64,000 nucleotides of DNA from Bidens hawaiensis. Lineage: Eukaryota; Streptophyta; Magnoliopsida; Asterales; Asteraceae. The stretch lies in assembly GCA_021521415.1 (NCBI GenBank), contig JAIQDT010000230.1:413501-477500 (forward strand), given 5' to 3'. This document shows positions 59,950 to 64,000 of the stretch, in pieces; positions within the stretch are counted from its first letter, which is position 1; every line of letters starts with the position of its first letter. Below the pieces are notes generated by a model, which saw nothing but the letters and a program-made list of their open reading frames with translations, was not told the DNA's origin and made no database searches. A program made the position numbers and the translations under genes.

Positions 59950-60870
59950 AAAAAAAGACGTAACTAACAAGACGCTAGAGGCCCGAACAACAAAACAACA
60001 ATTAGAAATGAAGACTACATCAATTGGTCCATAATAAAAACTTAAACAAAAACCTATTTTTTTTATCCAAAGATACCCTAACATTTTAATGCTTTTCACG
60101 ACCTACAAGGATGTCCAATTCCTTTGTTGAAGATGGTATCGATTCTCGCATTCCAGATGCACTAACAAACCATCATAATAATACCGTTCAACACCTTTCT
60201 CCTTTTTTTGCAGAGCGGAGCCGATAAATGTAACGTAAGTCACGAACCATAAACACGTATATCAACGGAATATTACTGGATCAGATTATTTCGGCCATCA
60301 AAATTGGTTTTATCAATTAAATTAAAATTATTATCAAGAATGGAATATACATAAAGTGAGATAATGTTTTTCACATAAATATTCTTTGGACTTAATTTCC
60401 TTTGAAACATAAGATCGTGTAGTTGTGGTGAAGCTTGGCTAAGACATCGGGGGCCGGACTCAAAATTTCACAAACAAATGGGACGGGCTCAAATTTTCAG
60501 CCGAAAATGGCTAAATTTACACTACGTATATAAAATTTTGGCCGAAAATGGCTAAATTTTAAACTACATATAAAAAATTTCTGTCGAAAACAGCTAAATT
60601 TTACACAACGTATAGAAAATTTCGGTCGAAAACGGCTAAACTTACACAACGTATAAAAAATTTCGGACGAAAACGGTTAAATTTACACCACTGCATAAAA
60701 AAACCGGGGGGGGGGGGGGGGGGGAACCCCGGGCCCTAAGAATCCTTCGCCATTGCCGTGTAGGGTTAGGTCAAGGGGTGCAAACTTGAGATCGGCTCGT
60801 GAAAAAGCTCGATCGAGCCGGGCTTAAATGAGCTTGAACTCGAGCTGGCTCGCAAGCCTAAACGAGCATG

Positions 60871-60905
<35 letters not shown>

Positions 60906-63240
60906 GAGAGAGCAATGTTATCTATATCTATATTACATATAAAACATTTTAAATGGACATGATAGTAATTTTACTACCACTTTAATAAAATTAAACAGGG
61001 AGACGCCGTTAAATTATCCGGTAGTGGTTTTATTGCTCCGGTGACCATTGGTTGCTTTGTTAAATGAATTTGTCTTCAATTATTGCGCCGCTTACCTCCT
61101 AATGATAATATAACATGATCCCAGTCGTTCGGAGGTTTTTGTTTTGATTCCAAACTTATTCAGATTCAAAGTTAGGGTTTAGCATTAGCAGGTTCAGTTA
61201 TTTAATGACTTGGTTTAGGTTCACCAACCAACCGCCGATGAGAACAACCTCCATCTTTTAGCATCATCATCGGTGCGTATTTCTTAGATATTGATATTGT
61301 TAATCCAAATAATTCATCCAGGGATTGAGATGATTCAACCATTTGTGTTCATCTCTCTGTTAAAACTTGTTAAGGTTTATTAATTGAATTTTTTAAAGGT
61401 TCCTTGCAGATGATTTTTGTGGCTCTTCTCTATCTTTGCGCAGATGATATATTAAAGCCAAACAAGCTCCTCTCGATCTCTTTCTCATAATCGCGGTTAG
61501 TTTCAATTATGTTGTTGTATATTTTCTAATGCAGTTACCTCATATCTACTAAGAACATTTACTGAATAGCGATTAAAAAGGTTTCCAAGATTATGTAAAC
61601 AAATACTCTACCGGGTTATGCTTGCATAGATAATCCAGAGTTAAATGTTAATCAAGCTGTTGAACCACTTTTATCTTCTATTATATCAACTTTGAAAGGA
61701 AGTCCTCTTGGTTGAAGTGGAAATTTTATTAGCCAATCGTTGAGTAAGGTTTTTGAATTGTAATTCTTTCAATAATTTGTCGTATGTTTGACATTTCATC
61801 TTGTGTTGAGACTTAATTATAAATATATATTGTTTATTTTTTGGCAAGATCAACACATTCTCCAGCCCTAGAAACATCATTTGAGTACCACTTGAAGGTG
61901 TTGACAATTGCATGGTCATTCATTTTTTAAATCACAAGGATCAGTTTTAAGGAGGCTATACATTCTGCCTCTGAATCCCCATCTTGGAAGGTTTTATAAA
62001 TCTCTCGGATTTATGGTTGTGCAAGGGTTGGTGTGGGTTGCATTTTTGGCTTTTGGAAACTGACCGATTTTGGTATTTCGTTTTTTACAATTGCTTCGGT
62101 TTTGATTTTTTTGTTTTACTAATTAGGCTTGAAAAGTTGGGAGTTGGGACAAAAAAAATCTCAAAAAATGGATTTGGGCTTGGAACTTTGGGTCTAATTT
62201 TTTTTTGATCAGTGATCGTTCGGTATTTACACATTTAGAACCAACATTTTTGGTCTACACCATTTATTAATTTTTTGTAAACTTTAAATAAGTTAAAGTC
62301 GAGTTGGTTTCTTGGTTTTAGTTGATAACAAAACTAAAACCGAACAGAGAAATAAATTAATTTAAAAACTTAAAACCAAACCGTCAATTTCTATAGGCTT
62401 TGGCCACGCTTCGCTTATTTCGGTTTCGTGACCCCTGATATGATTGTAAGCAACCCAGTTTTAATGTATGATTGTATTTATAATTTGATTGCAGATGAGT
62501 TTTTGCTGGTCTGTCTGCAGTCCAAATAAATAAGTATTTGAGGTATGTATGTATTTTACATTTGCATCCAATTTTGCTTATAGTCAGTTCTATGTAAACC
62601 TGTTTGGAACCGACCCACTAGCATACGAGCCTAGGAGAAACAACTGCTGAAATGGCGAAAAGGTTGGATGGCGGTACTTTCGTAATCATGCACCTTTTTG
62701 ATTTTTATTTGTTGGCTTTCAACTTGTTTAAAAAATTATTTCGTACCCCTTTCTTTCAAGGGTATAAAATATGAAGAATTTACTTTCTTTTGATTATGTT
62801 TTGTAGTTCTTCATAGTTTTGTTGATGCCCACCATTTACCCTACAAAGGTTATATGAGATGATCATGCTAATATTATATGTGGCGATAATTTGATCTCCC
62901 TTGCTAAACTGCAGGCTACCTTTTATATGACATGAATTCATGTGTATATCTGTTAGCTTTTCAAATTTTGTATATATATTCTTAAAATAAACAGATCATA
63001 CTAGATGCACCAAACTGTATCTAAATCTCTCAAAGCTTGTCATGGCCTTCAAAAAGGTAACTTTTATCTACACATTGTTATTTGTGACCTTTATAAATTA
63101 TAAGCCTTGAAACTAAGAGTAGTTAACTTGTACAGAATTCGTCCATTACATCAACCTTGAGCCATCTCTACTGAACCGCAACTGCAATCTAATACTATCA
63201 TGGAAATGGAGCCCCGCCCGTGGCAGTGGCAGCAGATAGG
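59950..63240. other. Repeat-rich intergenic region with possible decayed exons
   Basis: It includes five copies of a roughly 49-bp unit (TTTCGGTCGAAAACGGCTAA) at 60480-60700 followed by 19 G (60706-60724), a GAGCTTGAACTCGAGC tract near 60820, and (AT)n at 60868-60900. At about 61632-61700 an open stretch (DNPELNVNQAVEPLLSS, IISTLKGSPLG) with an in-frame TGA may be a decayed exon of unknown family. Confidence 0.35.
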
Positions 63241-63833
63241 GATGAAATTATGACCGACAATATTCTGTTTGACAAGTTTCTCGACGGAAGCAACCTCCCG
63301 ACCGCGAAATAAGTTCAAGCGATCGCAGACGATGTGTTTGACTTATTTGTAATCGAAGAAGTTTACAAAGTCGAGCTTCTATACACAAAATTCGTTTCAC
63401 TTGTGAAATCAGATCCCTTGATTCACACATTATTCCCATTGTCCCTAAAAGGAGAGATTTTGACATTAATGGAGTATGTGTTGATGCTGCTGAAGATGAG
63501 TTCTTTAGGTTGACCACAAAAGAGGGTAAATTGACTGTTAAACGCGATGTGGTTAGAACTGAAATGATTGATTTTTCGCCAGTTTTGGAATTCGAGCAAC
63601 ACCTGGTTTAGATATTGGGTGCTTTGTTATCATTGTATTTAAAAAGTCAGATATTGAGGGCCTTGCAGGAGTTATTATCGAGTGAGCTCGCTGCACGAGT
63701 GACTGCAATGGGGAACGTGAATGATAATGCAACTGAGTTGAAGAACTTGTCACAGGTTTATAATCTCCAACGTCAAGCGAAGATTACCGGAGAGATTTTG
63801 GAGATTGTGGCTGGTGCTGATGCATTGGCTTGA
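63241..63833 (+). pseudogene. ATPC1: Broken copy of chloroplast ATP synthase gamma subunit (nuclear atpC)
   Basis: The C-terminal about 200 residues of the plastid ATP synthase gamma chain are recognisable: [65 protein letters not shown] and [20 protein letters not shown] at the end. It is broken by TAA at 63310-63312 (GAA expected), one lost base just after 63460 and TAG at 63609-63611 (CAG expected). One Lys codon is also missing in ELKNLS. The N-terminal half and transit peptide are absent upstream. In the intact enzyme this chain is the rotor shaft in CF1. This copy cannot make it. Functional plant genes for this subunit often lack introns, so the mode of origin is open. Confidence 0.88.
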
Positions 63834-64000
63834 TTTGAAAATAATCATGTTTGGTATAGTTAATTGATTGGATCATTTTGTGTTAGAAATAATATGATGA
63901 TGAATGTGTAAAAAACTGAGAAACCAGCGTTATCAAGTCCATGACAACATGTATTACTATTACTATTATTTAATTATTCTCTCATACCATAAACTATTAT
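63834..64000. other. Right edge, no feature
   Basis: AT-rich sequence after the pseudogene with short TTA/TAT runs. Nothing else was seen. Confidence 0.5.

Noticed and set aside
63241..63833. Insertion of plastid DNA
   Set aside because: The gamma subunit is nuclear-encoded in plants, so this is a copy of a nuclear gene, not a plastid insertion.

Overview
This is a window of AT-rich nuclear DNA from a flowering plant. The genes have GT-AG introns, the proteins belong to plant families, promoters have TATA boxes, and the spaces between genes are full of small transposons. The degenerate repeats built on TTCGTTTATGTTCGTT and the CCGGTT-rich elements look like those I know from Asteraceae (daisy family), but that placement is inference from memory. 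No species is claimed.

Layout. 1-3480 (-): 5' part of a ubiquitin-like (BAG6/At5g42220-type) gene that runs off the left edge, with a repeat-filled 5'UTR intron. 5936-6154 (+): a tiny ARGOS/OSR-type organ-size membrane protein. 11022-11163: an almost perfect 142-bp palindrome. 11541-16241 (+): a seven-exon NT-C2 plus coiled-coil protein. 17654-18523 (-): a LURP-one-related protein. About 18920-20005: an LTR-like element. 23770-24000 (-): an F-box protein C-terminal fragment. 26912-30538 (+): a nine-exon UDP-glucose 4-epimerase whose first intron is an array of about 200-bp repeats. 31441-32436 (+): a single-exon plant hyccin. 33962-34528 (-): a single-exon C2-domain protein. 36136-36885 (-): a single-exon TAF8-like histone-fold protein. 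39782-40758 (-): a class B2-type heat stress transcription factor. 45744-48035: a probable solo LTR with an exact 5-bp target duplication. 49790-51160 (-): exon-like remnants, one matching FRA10AC1. 51873-52890 (-): a decaying tandem duplication carrying a MITE. 53636-54447: an element made of CTATACG-CGTATAG palindromes. 58024-59943: a PIF/Harbinger-like element with a broken Myb/SANT accessory gene. 63241-63833 (+): a broken copy of the nuclear chloroplast ATP synthase gamma gene.

The genes are ordinary, independent plant housekeeping or regulatory genes; nothing suggests an operon or a biosynthetic cluster. The more unusual content is structural: the palindrome, at least five related hAT-type MITEs with recognisable 8-bp target duplications, nested Tourist-like MITEs in one intron, the intronic array in the epimerase gene, and the field of short palindromes near 54 kb. 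All exon boundaries were set by eye from splice sites, reading phase and family similarity.
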